Assembly (NCBI RefSeq): GCF_019703515.2
Contig: NC_059346.1
Span: forward strand, 53,247,501 to 53,311,500
From: Myxocyprinus asiaticus
Taxonomy: Eukaryota; Chordata; Actinopteri; Cypriniformes; Catostomidae
DNA length: 64,000 nt
Reading direction: 5' to 3'
Positions 10,161-28,560 of the stretch are shown one piece after another. Made by a program: the position numbers and the translations under genes. Within the stretch, counting starts at the first letter, position 1; the number at the start of each line of letters is the position of its first letter. The notes beneath the pieces are model-generated. The model did no database searches. It had not been told where the DNA came from and was given only the letters and a program-made list of their open reading frames with translations.

Positions 10161-11079
10161 ATGCTCTGGTCTTTTTGTAGTCATTTTGATATCACGTGAA
10201 AGCAGCTGGATTTATATCTGCCTGTACAGAAGTGAGAACAGAAAATGTAAGAGGATTATAGCTATTCTCCAGAACACTCTGAAAACAGACCTTATCTGTG
10301 CATTCTATTATGCTGTTGTTCTTGATGTTGTTTCTTCATCTATTTCCCAGGATTTTCCCAAGCACATTTAATCAAAGAACAGCACGAGGATGAAATGTGT
10401 TGCCAAAGATTCGAAGATGTTTGGATTACCAACAAATATGTTTGTAAGCAATAAGATTGTAAATTAACAAACTGTCTAACTGAGGTTTGAAATGTCAAAA
10501 ATGCTGTGTCCACCTTTTAAGCTCTAACCCAACAGACCAGTGGTAATTCAGTGGATGGAAAAAAGCAAAAAACTCCAATCCGATGTCTGAAAACTCTCAC
10601 AATGTGGCTGATTTAGGCCACACAAGAAAGGCTTTTAGGTCTTTAGTAGTGTTCATCAGCTTAAGTCCTTCAGAGTAATGAGCCACACTCACATTCCAGG
10701 GGGAGCTGGGGCTCGGAGTGGTACTGGACCTGATCTTTGGCCGAGAAAGTGATATCATTGCAGATTACAACCAATAAAGCATACACAACACGTATGTGTG
10801 GGTGTCATTTAACGTATGTGTGACCATGCGTTTAAGTGTTAATAATATGGAGGGAAGAAAGTTTAATCAAGAGGATATGACTGCATATCTTCATTATAGA
10901 GTGGTTTTATTACAAGACCCCTATTTTTCATTAAAATATGGCTAATTTAATGCAGCAAATTAACTTAAATATGCAACCTATTGTCATAGAATCATATTAC
11001 TATACCTACGTTTTTCCAAAAGGATTTTACATGACTCATTGTGCATATCGCAGCAGTTTCCTGGTGAAAAGAACACTTT
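10161..11079. other. No gene seen
   Basis: Non-coding DNA with no recognisable repeat ends. The left edge of an R1-like copy begins at about 11080 after an AT-rich stretch. Short open frames here show no similarity to known proteins. Confidence 0.6.
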
Positions 11080-11570
11080 GATGCCTCAACAACAAAGACT
11101 TTTATTCCATTTAACACAAATTATGAGTAAAATGGTAGATTATCAGTCCATAAAACTTAGTTTTTGCCATGTTCTTCACATAATGCTATCTTATGACTTC
11201 TAAACACTTTTACTTAAGCGCATGACTTGTAAGGCAGCACTTTTTAACATTACATTACATAAACATTTACTAGCTTGTCAAAAGCGATCAAATTGCACAA
11301 TAACTCAACTGAAGAAGCATTGCATTTGCATTGCAAAGGACTGAGGTAGGAGTCATAAAGAGCATGCAAGTCTACACATGACCCGAAAGTGTAATAGATT
11401 TTTATGACACTAGCCGTTACATTTAGGTTTAGGGTAAGGAGGTCAGTTTTGTTGATTTAAAATGCGATAGAGCATTAACTCACTTTTAGCACCACACAGT
11501 GGACATTTCACTTCAGAACTTCTGCGATACATGTAAAGTACCATATAAAATAATTTTGCAAAAATTACAG
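11080..11570 (+). repeat. Dispersed repeat family R1, copy 2
   Basis: Same orientation and block order as 4140-4560: ACTTTTATTCCATTTAACAC, AGATTATCAGTCC, ATGACACTAGCCGTTAC, GTTTAGGGTAAGGAGG, GCGATAGAGCATTAAC, CACACAGTGGACATTTCAC. A roughly 130-bp stretch in the middle is unlike copy 1. Confidence 0.6.
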
Positions 11571-12060
11571 ACAGATACAGTTTAACTGGTTGCAGTTTCT
11601 GCAGTTCTGTTTGACTATGTTATTTTGATGAAGCATTCTTCCAAGCATTTTAACAGGATTTCTGCTTCACAATTTCGACCTTGCAATGACTCCATCAGAG
11701 CCCAGTGTGACCTAACATAATGCTGAATGTGTCCCAGGTGTGGACTGTGACCGGAGAGGTGAAAGCAGCTGAGATTGATGGTCCCCTTCCTGTCTGCTCT
11801 CTGATGTTGCTAGAGATGGAGCTGGTCATGCAGGGGTTGGGGTACAGCTTGATGGTAGTGGGACAATGGGTGTCGACTCTCGGACGGTGACACAGAGGCA
11901 ACACAGAACATCTTCACTCTGTGTTCTATCTCTATCACCCTCTCTCTTTTTTCACTGTGTCTTTTAACAGTCACTGTACAATTTATTGTGGACAGTCAGG
12001 AAGGAGAAAAGAGTTATGTGCTGGTTGTGAGCTGTAAAAGAAAACAAACAGACTTGCTAG
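11571..12060. other. No gene seen
   Basis: Unique-looking DNA; 11690-11900 is of higher GC content and free of repeats. No conserved coding signal recognised. Confidence 0.5.
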
Positions 12061-12068
12061 TCTTGGCA

Positions 12069-12121
12069 GGAGAGGAGATGAGAGGAGAGGAGAGGAGAGG
12101 AGAGGAGAGGAGAGGAGAGGA
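12069..12121. repeat. (GAGGA)n minisatellite
   Basis: About ten AGGAG units, first interrupted by GATGAG and then perfect. The + strand is purine-only here. Confidence 0.95.
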
Positions 12122-14900
12122 GTGTCTCATAACCTGTCCTCCTCACCCCTCTAGTCAACTCATCGTATGGCTTTAATTACAAGTTATTACCCTCAGTATC
12201 CAGGGAGCCATTCCTCTTGTGTGGGACCTCTGAGATCACTTCCTAATCCAGAAGTGTATTGGCAGTCTCAGAGGGAGAGAAAGTAAGCATATGCATGTTT
12301 GTGTGTGTACATGAAACTCAACAAAAAGCAACATGAGCAGATAGTTCCCGCAGTGTTACATTTGTTGGCAATATATTACAACATAATCACTCTGACAGCA
12401 GCATTTCGAAGCAGGTCTCCCTTTTAACACTCCCTAAAATCTCACAGCCTAACCCAAGCTGAGATACCTGTTTTAGGATTAACTAGCCAATGTTTTAGAT
12501 ATTTGTAAAAGAACAAAACGAAAGAAAGTAAAAAACATTTATAACATCTAGAACATTCCCTACAGATGTGTTACTATGGGTAGAGATTGACCTGTGAAGT
12601 TAATACATTCACCTTACAATCCAGCACACAAGAGAGCTGACTCTCCCCCACACTCCAGACAGCCTTTGATCAGTGGCGAATCTCAACCCAGAGGCTGGCT
12701 GAAAGAATGACCTTTTTAAGGCATCCCAAACATTTTTCGCCACTTGCCAACCAACGCAGAAGACCACATGAAAGACCAAGGACTTTTACCATGGCTAGCA
12801 ATGTTTTAACATGACCAAGAAGTCAAATCGAAATGTATTTCTATCATTATGGTAATGCAAATGTGTTATGCAGGGGGGACATGCTCCTCAGATTAAAACA
12901 GCAAAATGTTTCTTATGATTTCTCCCATCAGAATTTGCTACATTCTACATTATCAATGGCTTTGATGCATTATGGCACTGCTGTTTGAATAATTTCAAGA
13001 TGGATAAGTTTATCATTTGAAGCTTATATTGTGTGTTTATTTTTTTTATTTTATTTTATTTATTTTTTTTACTTTAAGAAACTGTCTGTTTGATTTACCA
13101 CATTACAGTTAAGAGAAGCCTTTGTATAATATCACACTTGTAACCAAAATTATTTATTTTTCTGTATGGTGACCAAGGTGAGTTCTAAATCACTTCAGTA
13201 AACATCTTAAAAAGGAGGACTTACCAGTTTTTGTAAACAAACATATTTTAAAAGGTTTACTTAAAAATAAAAAAATAAAAATAAATAAATAAAAATAAAT
13301 CATGGGGTAATGCGTTGTCTTGTGAAGCATGAGCATAATTTTAAGTGGAAACCAAGACAAGACAATTGGGCTTTTAAGCAGGCCTGCTTGCTTCTCATCT
13401 AATTTTGCTTTATTGTAGCATTATTGTAGTATTTATATGCAAAAACATTTCCAAACATTGTACACGAATGGCCTACACATTGTCTAAGCCCTTAATCTGC
13501 AGATCAACAGGTATGGTTGATTATATCCTGTTAGATTACTGTGTACTTCATCATATTTAAATAGGTGGGGAGAGAAAATGTAAAATATCGAATATGTTTC
13601 ATTGGTTAATTTTTAAGCTTTTACATTCGTGAGTATTATTAAATATCAACCTATAATCAAAGTGCTAGTGCATAGGTAGTTTATAGACCGCTTTTTACAG
13701 GCTTATTCTGTGAGCCTAAATAATGTTAATTACAATTTAAAAAAAATAAAAAATAAATAATATGTCTACTGAATAGCATTTTTCCGTCTTGGCACATACA
13801 GGTGAAATTATGATTTCTTTAAGTAGGAAAATGTTCGTGTTTCGTCATATGATTCAGCATAACTTATCTTAGAATAAATAATGTCGGTCATGTGAATTCT
13901 GCATCAAATAAATAAATAAATAAATAAATAAATAAAGGGCAGAGCAGAGTTTTATAAGCCGATCACAACCCTGTAAATTTTTAAGACCACTTCTTGATTT
14001 GAAAACGCTATTTTGTGCCAACATACGATGCGTGTTTGTCCCCCTCTTTTGTTTGTGTGTCTGAACTTTGGTTCTTTTTACTATTTTTTTTTTTATTTTA
14101 TTTTTTATTTTTATTGGAAATAAATGAATAGAAGACATTTAATTATAATGATTAAATAAATGCATATTTTAAAGACGACATTTATTTTGCATTCTTGCTT
14201 GTATATGACTGTCTGTTTAGTTATAAATTACAAAATGACAAACCTTGCCTGATCCTCGTCACCAATAAATAAATAGGTTAACAACAAAATGTAGTTTGTA
14301 ATATTAAAATAATAGATACTTCCAATAAATTATCATTGAAAATGTCATTTATTACGGACTGGCTATAGCCGTGTACAATGCTTGGAAATGTTTTTGCATA
14401 TAAAATATGTCACGAGGTTTTATGTGGCTCTTGTTGTGACGGTTTTTATTTACTAAGCATTCACTAAACCTGTTAGGGAGCTCTTTTGTGTTAACAATGT
14501 TTATAAAACTCATTCAAAAATTAATCAATAGCTGAAAAGTCTGTTCAATTATTCACAGTGTTCTATATAATATCAAACATCTTACAAAACCTGGAATTGC
14601 TAGAATATGGTTCCGAATGGATTAACATGACATATTGCAGGTCTATTTGTATAATGTACAGTGTTTACATCTTGTTCTGTACGCTATTGGGTCTTTGATT
14701 TGCATGTTTGAAAGGCGTGTTTGTATTTACAAAGAACATGTAGCATTGACCATATAGAGGAAATTATAAGTTACAAAAAGAAGGTTTTTTTAAGCAATTT
14801 GAATGAATCATTTTCTTTTGTTTTTAAGATATTTATAGATTGCTCTCTACTCTCAACCTTAGTATTTAAGAAAACAAGATTTTTATAAATCATGCCGTAA
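12122..14900. other. Gene-free tbx2 upstream flank
   Basis: AT-rich DNA with TTTA/TAAA low-complexity runs (about 13036-13070, 13265-13300, 13904-13936, 14080-14115) separated by unique stretches. No protein-coding exon or transposon terminus recognised. A poly(T)-flanked open frame at 13869-14138 on the minus strand arises from AT-rich repeats and is not coding. Confidence 0.6.
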
Positions 14901-14929
14901 ATTTCGAGTGTTAATGTCTATAGTTCATA

Positions 14930-15150
14930 TATGTCAGCTTGGGTTGTTTGAAGGGCTCGTCACCGCGTTAGCGAGTAACAGTAATTCAGGCCAAATGATC
15001 AGAAAATACCAGGATTACTCTCATGTTCACTCAGAACAGCAGAGTTTAGGACATTATAACCCTTGAGCGTACGTTGCAAACTCATGTGCCCAAAAGTTTA
15101 AAAGTTTCTATGCGGTCTGACCTATTTTGGCGCCCCCATCTGATGTGCAC
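14930..15150. promoter_or_regulatory. Candidate regulatory block upstream of tbx2
   Basis: Higher-complexity sequence between AT-rich flanks, containing ACAGTAATTCAGGCCAAATGATC (only the cores TAATTC and CCAAATGATC are singled out) at about 14988-15009 and TGGCGCCCCCATCTG at about 15127-15141. No coding frame. Listed because it stands out from its surroundings; the role is inferred. Confidence 0.2.
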
Positions 15151-15159
15151 TTTGTTCAG

Positions 15160-16338
15160 AGAGATGCTTTTTTTTTTTTTTTTTTGTTTGTTTTGTTTTT
15201 TTTTTAGAAAAGTCTAGCTGACGCTTTGGTTCTTATCGGTGTGTAAAAAAAAATAGAATTTATTTTTTATTGTTTTTTATTTTTTATTTTTTTTTATTTA
15301 TTTTTTTTTTTTTTTTCAGAAAAACGAATGCTTTTAAAGTGAATTTCACTTTACGGCTATATATGACCACAACGCAAAACAAGAAATAGCGTTGTCACTA
15401 AAAGTCTAGATTGTCCTCTTTTGTGAAAAACGTACAAGAAGAACTATCATTTTACATGTAGGCCTACATTTGACATCATTTGTTTAAGACGGCAGAGTAT
15501 GCACCTTTAGCTACGGAAGCGCTGCAGGAAAACAGAGGAGAGGGCATGAAGGAGGGGTTCTTCTGGGCTGTTCTTGGACCGGAGAAATATGAAGAACTTT
15601 GACAGGTCTGGCGCCAAGAACTTGATCCACGGGATAAATAGCCCACAGCGTAGAAGCATTTTTTGGTGATGCTGCGAATTGATTGCTTATAGGCTTCCAA
15701 AACCTTTTTGAGAAGAACTGAATAACCTATTTGGAAATATGTGATCAATAACTTTTTTCATATATGCTATTTATTTAATCCATGTGAACGTTTGATTGAA
15801 AGCATGCCATATAATAACACCTCCTGAAAACCGCATTGACAATTGTGGGGAATTCTGCGTAAATTGACTTGAACAAATGAATGAGTTGGAGCTCAGTACA
15901 TCGATCTGTGTTTATATAATTAACTCAGTGAATATATACATGTTAAGATCGTCAACTTTCTTCACGTGGGGTTTATGCATCCTCTCTTCAGATTCAAGAT
16001 ATCCTATATAAACAGAAGTTAACGGTGGATATTGCTGATTTGAGGTGACAATACTTTCAATTTTGAACTTGATTTACATATATCCTCAAAATCTTCTTGA
16101 CATACTTAGACCAGACGAAAATGTAATGTATGTGGGTAATTCATGTATTTTATTTGATGTTGTCACTTACATGTAACACTGCTAAATTAAATTCCTAGCT
16201 ATCGTAATGCAAACTGACTAATAAAACAACTAATAATTCTCCCAAAATCCCTTTTATGCAAGAGTAGGGCATATTTACTTCCTTAGACAGCCTAAACAAT
16301 AAACTCAAAGTATTCAGTTTCATTTTAATAACTGATAA

Positions 16339-16383
<45 letters not shown>

Positions 16384-16480
16384 ATAGAAATAGTACAATA
16401 AAAGTTCAACACTGATTTAAACTTTTAGAATAAAGGTAAGAATTAAATCGACAGTCAATTAAATACTGTTATCTGTTATG
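15160..16480. other. No gene seen; poly(T) and (TAA)n runs
   Basis: Begins with poly(T)-rich DNA (15170-15320) and includes a (TAA)n array at 16340-16378. A 90-codon minus-strand frame at 15476-15748 lies in GC-richer sequence and could be part of an antisense or upstream transcript, but it has no recognised domain. Confidence 0.5.
16340..16378. repeat. (TAA)n microsatellite
   Basis: About 13 TAA units. Confidence 0.95.
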
Positions 16481-16495
16481 TCTACAGTTTGAACA

Positions 16496-16912
16496 CACTC
16501 TAAATTTGGCTGGGTTAAAAATAACCCAATTGGCAACCCAGTGCTGGGTAAATATTGTACAGAACACAGGTTGGGTTCAACTAACCCAGCAAAGTTGGGT
16601 TACACATTTTAACCCAGCAGCATTCAACCCAACATGTCAGCTCATATAGACAATATGCTGGGTTAATTTTACCCCATACATGTTTATTTATTTATTTATT
16701 TTTAACAGCAAAATCTGTATAAAGAGATTTTGCTGTAAGATAATATATATATATATATAAATATATATAACTTGGGTTGGCTATGGCGAATTTTACTGTC
16801 AGTGACATGACTCAGCCATTAACCCAGCAAAGTTGGGTTAAAAACTACCCAACACTGTGAAAATAACCCAACAAAATGACCCAGCAGACTCAACCCAGCA
16901 AAATTTAGAGTG
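16496..16912. mobile_element. hAT-like foldback MITE (CTGGGTT family)
   Basis: The ends CACTCTAAATTTGGCTGGGT and ACCCAGCAAAATTTAGAGTG are inverted copies of each other. Inside, AACCCAGC and GCTGGGTT alternate many times, so the RNA or single strand could fold extensively. An 8-bp target duplication is not visible (TTTGAACA on the left, CCAGAATC on the right). Confidence 0.7.
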
Positions 16913-18400
16913 CCAGAATCCACCTGCGTTCCTACTATAGGCTATTCTATTTAACATTGGAAACATGAAGCTTGCCCACATAATACAACTAGGCTAAAGT
17001 TCTTACCAAAGACGAATGTGTGGGTTGTTAATGTCGATAGTACAGAATTATCCAAAGCAAAACGTTGATGTCCGTCTTCTTTTGTGAGATATCTTTCCGT
17101 AAACCCTCGACTGAAAATCCTGTTGATTTACCCGGAGGCATGATTTAAAATAGCCCTCAAGCTTCTTGCACCGCAGCTTCTTCCAAATCTGACATAATTT
17201 CAGCAGCAACCTGTGTCTCCCTCTCAGGACAGTCCTGTTGTTTTGTGCTCTGAAGTCATTTCTCAGGTCTACAGTCAGCATTTCGGAGAATGAAAAGGGT
17301 TCATTGAATGGGACGAATAAAATACATTTCCTGTTGACATTGTGTTGGTGTCTGGAACTCTAAATAACAATGTGTGAGATGAATGTAATTGTTCATTGTT
17401 TTTACTATACGAGAATTATCAAAGTACAAAGTATAATTGAATATCGATTCAAAAACACGAAGTGAACCTTTTATATACTGGGTCAAATTAATTGTTGAAT
17501 GCGGAAACTGGCTGACAACGGGAAAACATGTTATATGCGTTTTTCTCAACCTGCACGCTTAAGGGAACATTGAGTGGATGGGTGCACGCTGTTTGAGAAT
17601 TTGGGGGTAAATATGAATTGACAGGGGTAGGTTCTTATTGTGGGACTCCAGCCGACTGGCGCCAAGCGCTCTTTAACAAACGGAGTCCCACTTAATCAAG
17701 GATCTGTTGACGAGCCTCTTAAAGGTACACGACTGCTTATGGAGCTTTAAAGCTCAGATTGTGACTCTGCTGTACCCTGTCGGCCGATTTAACGTGACCT
17801 AATCGTGCACAGATTTGTGTGCTGGGGATAGTGTTCGGATAAAACTATGTGTAAGCCACATACTTGCAGGGCTATGAAAATAGCAATGGTTTAAAAACTT
17901 TGCGTGATCAGTATTATTCCTTCATGTAGGCAGTCCGACAAATCTTCTAGCCGAAATCAAATGGATCGTGGGAAGAATGTAGCATTTCTTCACTTTTTTT
18001 TCTTTCTTGCCTTCTAATGCATCTATACCCTGTTTATACTTCAGTTGAACTGTTCAGTAACTGTGCAAGTTTGGGGGGAAAACACACCTGTATCAGTGTA
18101 TATGCTTCGTAAAGACAAATCTTTTTAGGCTATTTATTGTTGTTGCATATAACTGCTGTTAGCCTTTGCGTGCAGTGTGCATTGCCATTATTTCTTAAAA
18201 ACGTAGACAATTTCTTTCATATAAAATTGCAGATATGTCAGTCATAAATAACATAAAAATGATTTTTGTAAATTGCAAAGTTTCTTCCAATTCCGACATC
18301 GCTGCATTAAGATCAAGAGAGCACCCGGACTCAACACACAAGCCGGGGAAAACGCTCTCTCATCCGGCTACCACAGCCAGATAACCGTTCCTCTGTTAGG
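16913..18400. other. Proximal upstream region of tbx2
   Basis: Unique-looking DNA without transposon ends. It includes a perfect 10-bp inverted pair GTGGGACTCC (17640-17649) and GGAGTCCCAC (17682-17691) around CTGGCGCCAAGCGCT, and a 77-codon minus-strand frame (17048-17281) with no recognised domain. Because it directly precedes the tbx2 promoter, it is a plausible site of proximal enhancers. Confidence 0.4.
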
Positions 18401-18404
18401 TAAT

Positions 18405-18600
18405 GCGTTTGGGGGGTGGGATTTCCAGATCCGCAGTCTGTCATTGGTTAATATTTTATTCTGTTGACATGTTTTCTCACTGCAAATACTTCCGACACCT
18501 TCTAGACACCCTCCTCCCTTCACGATCTTGGCTGGAGCTGTCAAAACCACGCCTATGGAGCTCAACAATTGGTCCAGAATGCGTAAAATCTGCAATCAAG
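18405..18600 (+). promoter_or_regulatory. tbx2: Probable tbx2 core/proximal promoter
   Basis: Between 390 and 590 bp upstream of the start codon lie a GC/GT box GGGGGGTGGG (18411-18420), two inverted CCAAT boxes ATTGG (18443-18447 and 18568-18572) and a KLF-type CCACGCC (18548-18554). No clear TATA box is present, as is common for developmental T-box genes. The transcription start cannot be placed from sequence; somewhere near 18560-18620 is a guess. Confidence 0.45.
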
Positions 18601-18641
18601 AAGGTTTGGTTCATTAGTGCTGGGATCCAGTGTGACGGGAC

Positions 18642-18991
18642 ATGTAAGACAGACCCAGTAACACAGTGGTCAGGGAAGAACCTTCCAATTCCACATCAGT
18701 GCTCACGACTTTCGCATCCATTTTACCGGAGCTGCTCTAGTTTCTAGACTTGGACAGAAGGACAACTGTAAATCTACACAGAAGTATCAATGTTGCTCTT
18801 TTGAAGGATATCATCGCTGAGCTGCAATCCGGTAATCGTAAACGGGGGTGACATTGACCTACCAATCTTCTACAACTACTGTGAACCAGCATTCTGTCGA
18901 TCAGTTGTAAGAGTGGTTCACGGACTTACGCCAGTTATAGGCGCTGTTATTTCAGAATATTATACTTTCATCTTGCTTTTTGGATGCACCG

Positions 18992-18995
<4 letters not shown>
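18642..18995 (+). promoter_or_regulatory. tbx2: tbx2 5' leader with three tiny uORFs
   Basis: If transcription starts upstream of 18640, the leader contains ATG-TAA (18642-18647, start-stop), a 4-codon uORF (18790-18804) and a 3-codon uORF ATG CAC CGA TGA (18984-18995). The last uORF's TGA overlaps the main ATG at 18992 as ATGA. All are in weak start contexts. Such an arrangement can lower or gate translation of the main ORF; whether it does so here is unknown. Confidence 0.4.
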
Positions 18996-26285
<7,290 letters not shown>

Positions 26286-27220
26286 CCCCATGATGTTATA
26301 TAACACACCTGTTGACTCTTTCTAATTACATAATTTTGCTTAAAAATGTTATGAAGTGATGGCTCGGACATTGCGACATCGCTTATCAAGTAGGCCTAAA
26401 ATATCACGGGCCCCATACCTGGATTTCAAGGAAAAATGCATGTTACCCTTTTTTCACCCGGATCTGGTACAAGGCATGCTGGCGGCGAATGACAGACAAA
26501 TGTGAGGACCTAATTTAAATTTAGAAAAAAAATAAAGGCGCAGTATTTCATCTATGGACTGTTCGTTATTCGACCCGGGTTATCATGTAGCTAGGCGTTC
26601 ATCCAAAACCCTTTGGGACCAAAATTGTCGTTGTATATTTCTGAAAAACGACTGTTAACAGTCTCTAACAACATCTGAGTTTGGCCGACGATTAAGTTTC
26701 TTGTGTCTGGGACCTGTTGTTTTTTTTTTATTTTTTTTTTATTATTATTATTTATAATAATAAATGTAAAAGACGTGTGTAAATAAGGAGAATGCATTGA
26801 AGGAGACGGATTTTAATTTATTCAAAACTGTATATTGATGTGTAAATACTATTAGGTCTCAATTTGTTACATTTCTATATTTTTCCCATTTACAACTATG
26901 AGCATAGGAACATTATCTAGCGCTTGAGAGCAGGATACGGAATGTGTTTGGATGTTTGCGATATCCTGCCAAATCTACATGAAGGAGAAGCAACTACAAA
27001 TCAAATACATTTCAAGGCTATTTCACTTCTTAATTTGAACACAGCGGTTGTCCATAGGCAGGGAAAACTCAGGTTTCTTTCTAATCTTGCATTGAGAAGG
27101 TCATTGTGTAGTTTCTTTTATGAGATCTATTTAAACACATCGGTGCTGGATTTTCGGGTAAATGGACGATTTTGTTGCATTCTCTAAATTTCAATAAAAC
27201 GAAAGTGTTCATTATTCCTT
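26286..27220 (+). other. tbx2: tbx2 3' untranslated region
   Basis: Follows the stop codon with no further open frame of note. Candidate poly(A) signals AATAAA lie at 26531-26536, 26759-26764 and 27193-27198, so transcripts of about 0.27, 0.5 and 0.93 kb 3'UTR are possible. Which is used cannot be told from sequence. Confidence 0.6.
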
Positions 27221-27550
27221 TGTATTACTTCATCTCTTTTTCTGTATAGTTTTTCTAGTAAATATGCATAGCCAACACTAAATGCATGGGCAGGAAAAAA
27301 ACATTTCTAGAATACAACTATTAGGTAGATTTAAATTCAAAATAGTTGGCTGTCAGTATTTTGATATTTGGATTTTGGTTCTAAATCGGACCTGATATTT
27401 TAAACCTGGTTCTTTCGTGTGACATTTTTCTTGCAACTTTTCCTTGTAGGTTGCAAGCATTTGTGCAAGCATTTTCTGTAAATGGCAGAACAGGCCATGT
27501 ATAACAATGATCGTATTTTCTAAAAAAAAAAAAAAAAAAAAAGAAATCTG

Positions 27551-27586
<36 letters not shown>

Positions 27587-28080
27587 ATATATATATATAT
27601 ATTGGAGCAGGTTTTTTTTTTTTTTTTTTTTTTTTTCTGTATCAGTTGTGATTCAGTCAGATCTCTCAGAAGTTCATTTGAACTATCTAAACAATGTCAG
27701 TGCAGTTAAATTGACTATAAATGGGTTGTGAGCCGTCCTGAAGTAGCATATAGCTATAGCTGATGTAGCCGCGCCATCTGTTGATCACTGAATGTAGTTG
27801 TTGTCAGTAGAAAGGTCAGGACAAATAGGCTAATAATTGTTCACCCGTTCGCTGCGATCTAATAAAAGTATTTGGTAAAATAATGATTTTTTTTTTTTTT
27901 TTTTTTGTATTTTTTATCATTATTTTTAACTCTCGCATAACCTATAACATTGTATTGGCAATTTGCTAATAATGACATGCAGTTGACAGCAAACCAAGTT
28001 TCTCTTCAAAAAAAGGTCTAACTACTTTTCAATGTTGGCCATTAATATATTCATCTTTGACCTGTTATAACCGTATACAC
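27221..28080. other. tbx2 downstream flank, low-complexity rich
   Basis: Poly(A) at 27522-27543, (CT)n at 27553-27582, (AT)n at 27587-27602 and poly(T) at 27611-27636 and 27889-27906. No gene recognised. Confidence 0.7.
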
Positions 28081-28089
28081 CTCCGGGTG

Positions 28090-28560
28090 GGGCTGGAGAG
28101 ACAGTCGAGAAGAGTCACCGTGCTTTTTTTTTTTTTTTTTTTTTTTTAAGCGCCGCGGCAGGGACGCCTTGCAGCCTCAGCAGCAGACAGTCCTTTGTCC
28201 CGAATCCGGCGCCTGTCGCCTGCCTGCCGGCCACACAGCCTCAGCACACCCGCGCACAATGGCTGACGGCATCTCCAGAGTCCTGGCGGGTAATTAGAGA
28301 GTCCCCTCGCCCCTTTCTTCTCTTTCTAAAACCATAATCACAAAACTCATTTTATTGAGAGCCCATTGTTAAATTCCGTTACGTCCAATTAACAGAGCCA
28401 AATTGTCGACCTTGTACTCTCGCGGAGAAAAAAAAAATGTTTGTCTAAAACAATTAATCAACCACTGATCACTTGGCTCCAGTAGCCGCTCTAAAGAGTC
28501 CCAAACAACTCAAGAATGAGACCACGCTACCCCTCTGCGCCATTTAAAGGGCTTATTCGA
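28090..28560. promoter_or_regulatory. GC-rich candidate conserved element downstream of tbx2
   Basis: After a poly(T) run, GC-rich sequence with many CpGs (28151-28310: GCGCCGCGGCAGGGACGCC, CGGCGCCTGTCGCC) changes into a block dense in homeodomain and Sox-like cores: GGGTAATTAGAGAG (28288), CCCATTGTTAAATTC (about 28363), GTCCAATTAACAGAGCC (28384). The short frame ATG GCT GAC ... GCG G|GTAATT (28259 on) would fit a tiny first exon with a splice donor. Enhancer or unmethylated CpG promoter of a non-coding RNA are both possible. Function is inferred from context. Confidence 0.4.

Noticed and set aside
13869..14138. Minus-strand 89-codon frame
   Set aside because: Built from TTTA/TAAA low-complexity sequence.
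16195..16398. Minus-strand frame with a poly-isoleucine run
   Set aside because: It is a translation of the (TAA)n microsatellite.
1..18000. Coding exons of a neighbour such as bcas3
   Set aside because: Expected next to tbx2 in many vertebrates, but no exon with recognisable sequence and splice sites was found.
18273..18747. Open frames of 64 and 114 codons just upstream of tbx2
   Set aside because: They lie in the promoter and 5' leader, overlap in different frames, and show no domain or codon pattern of a real gene.
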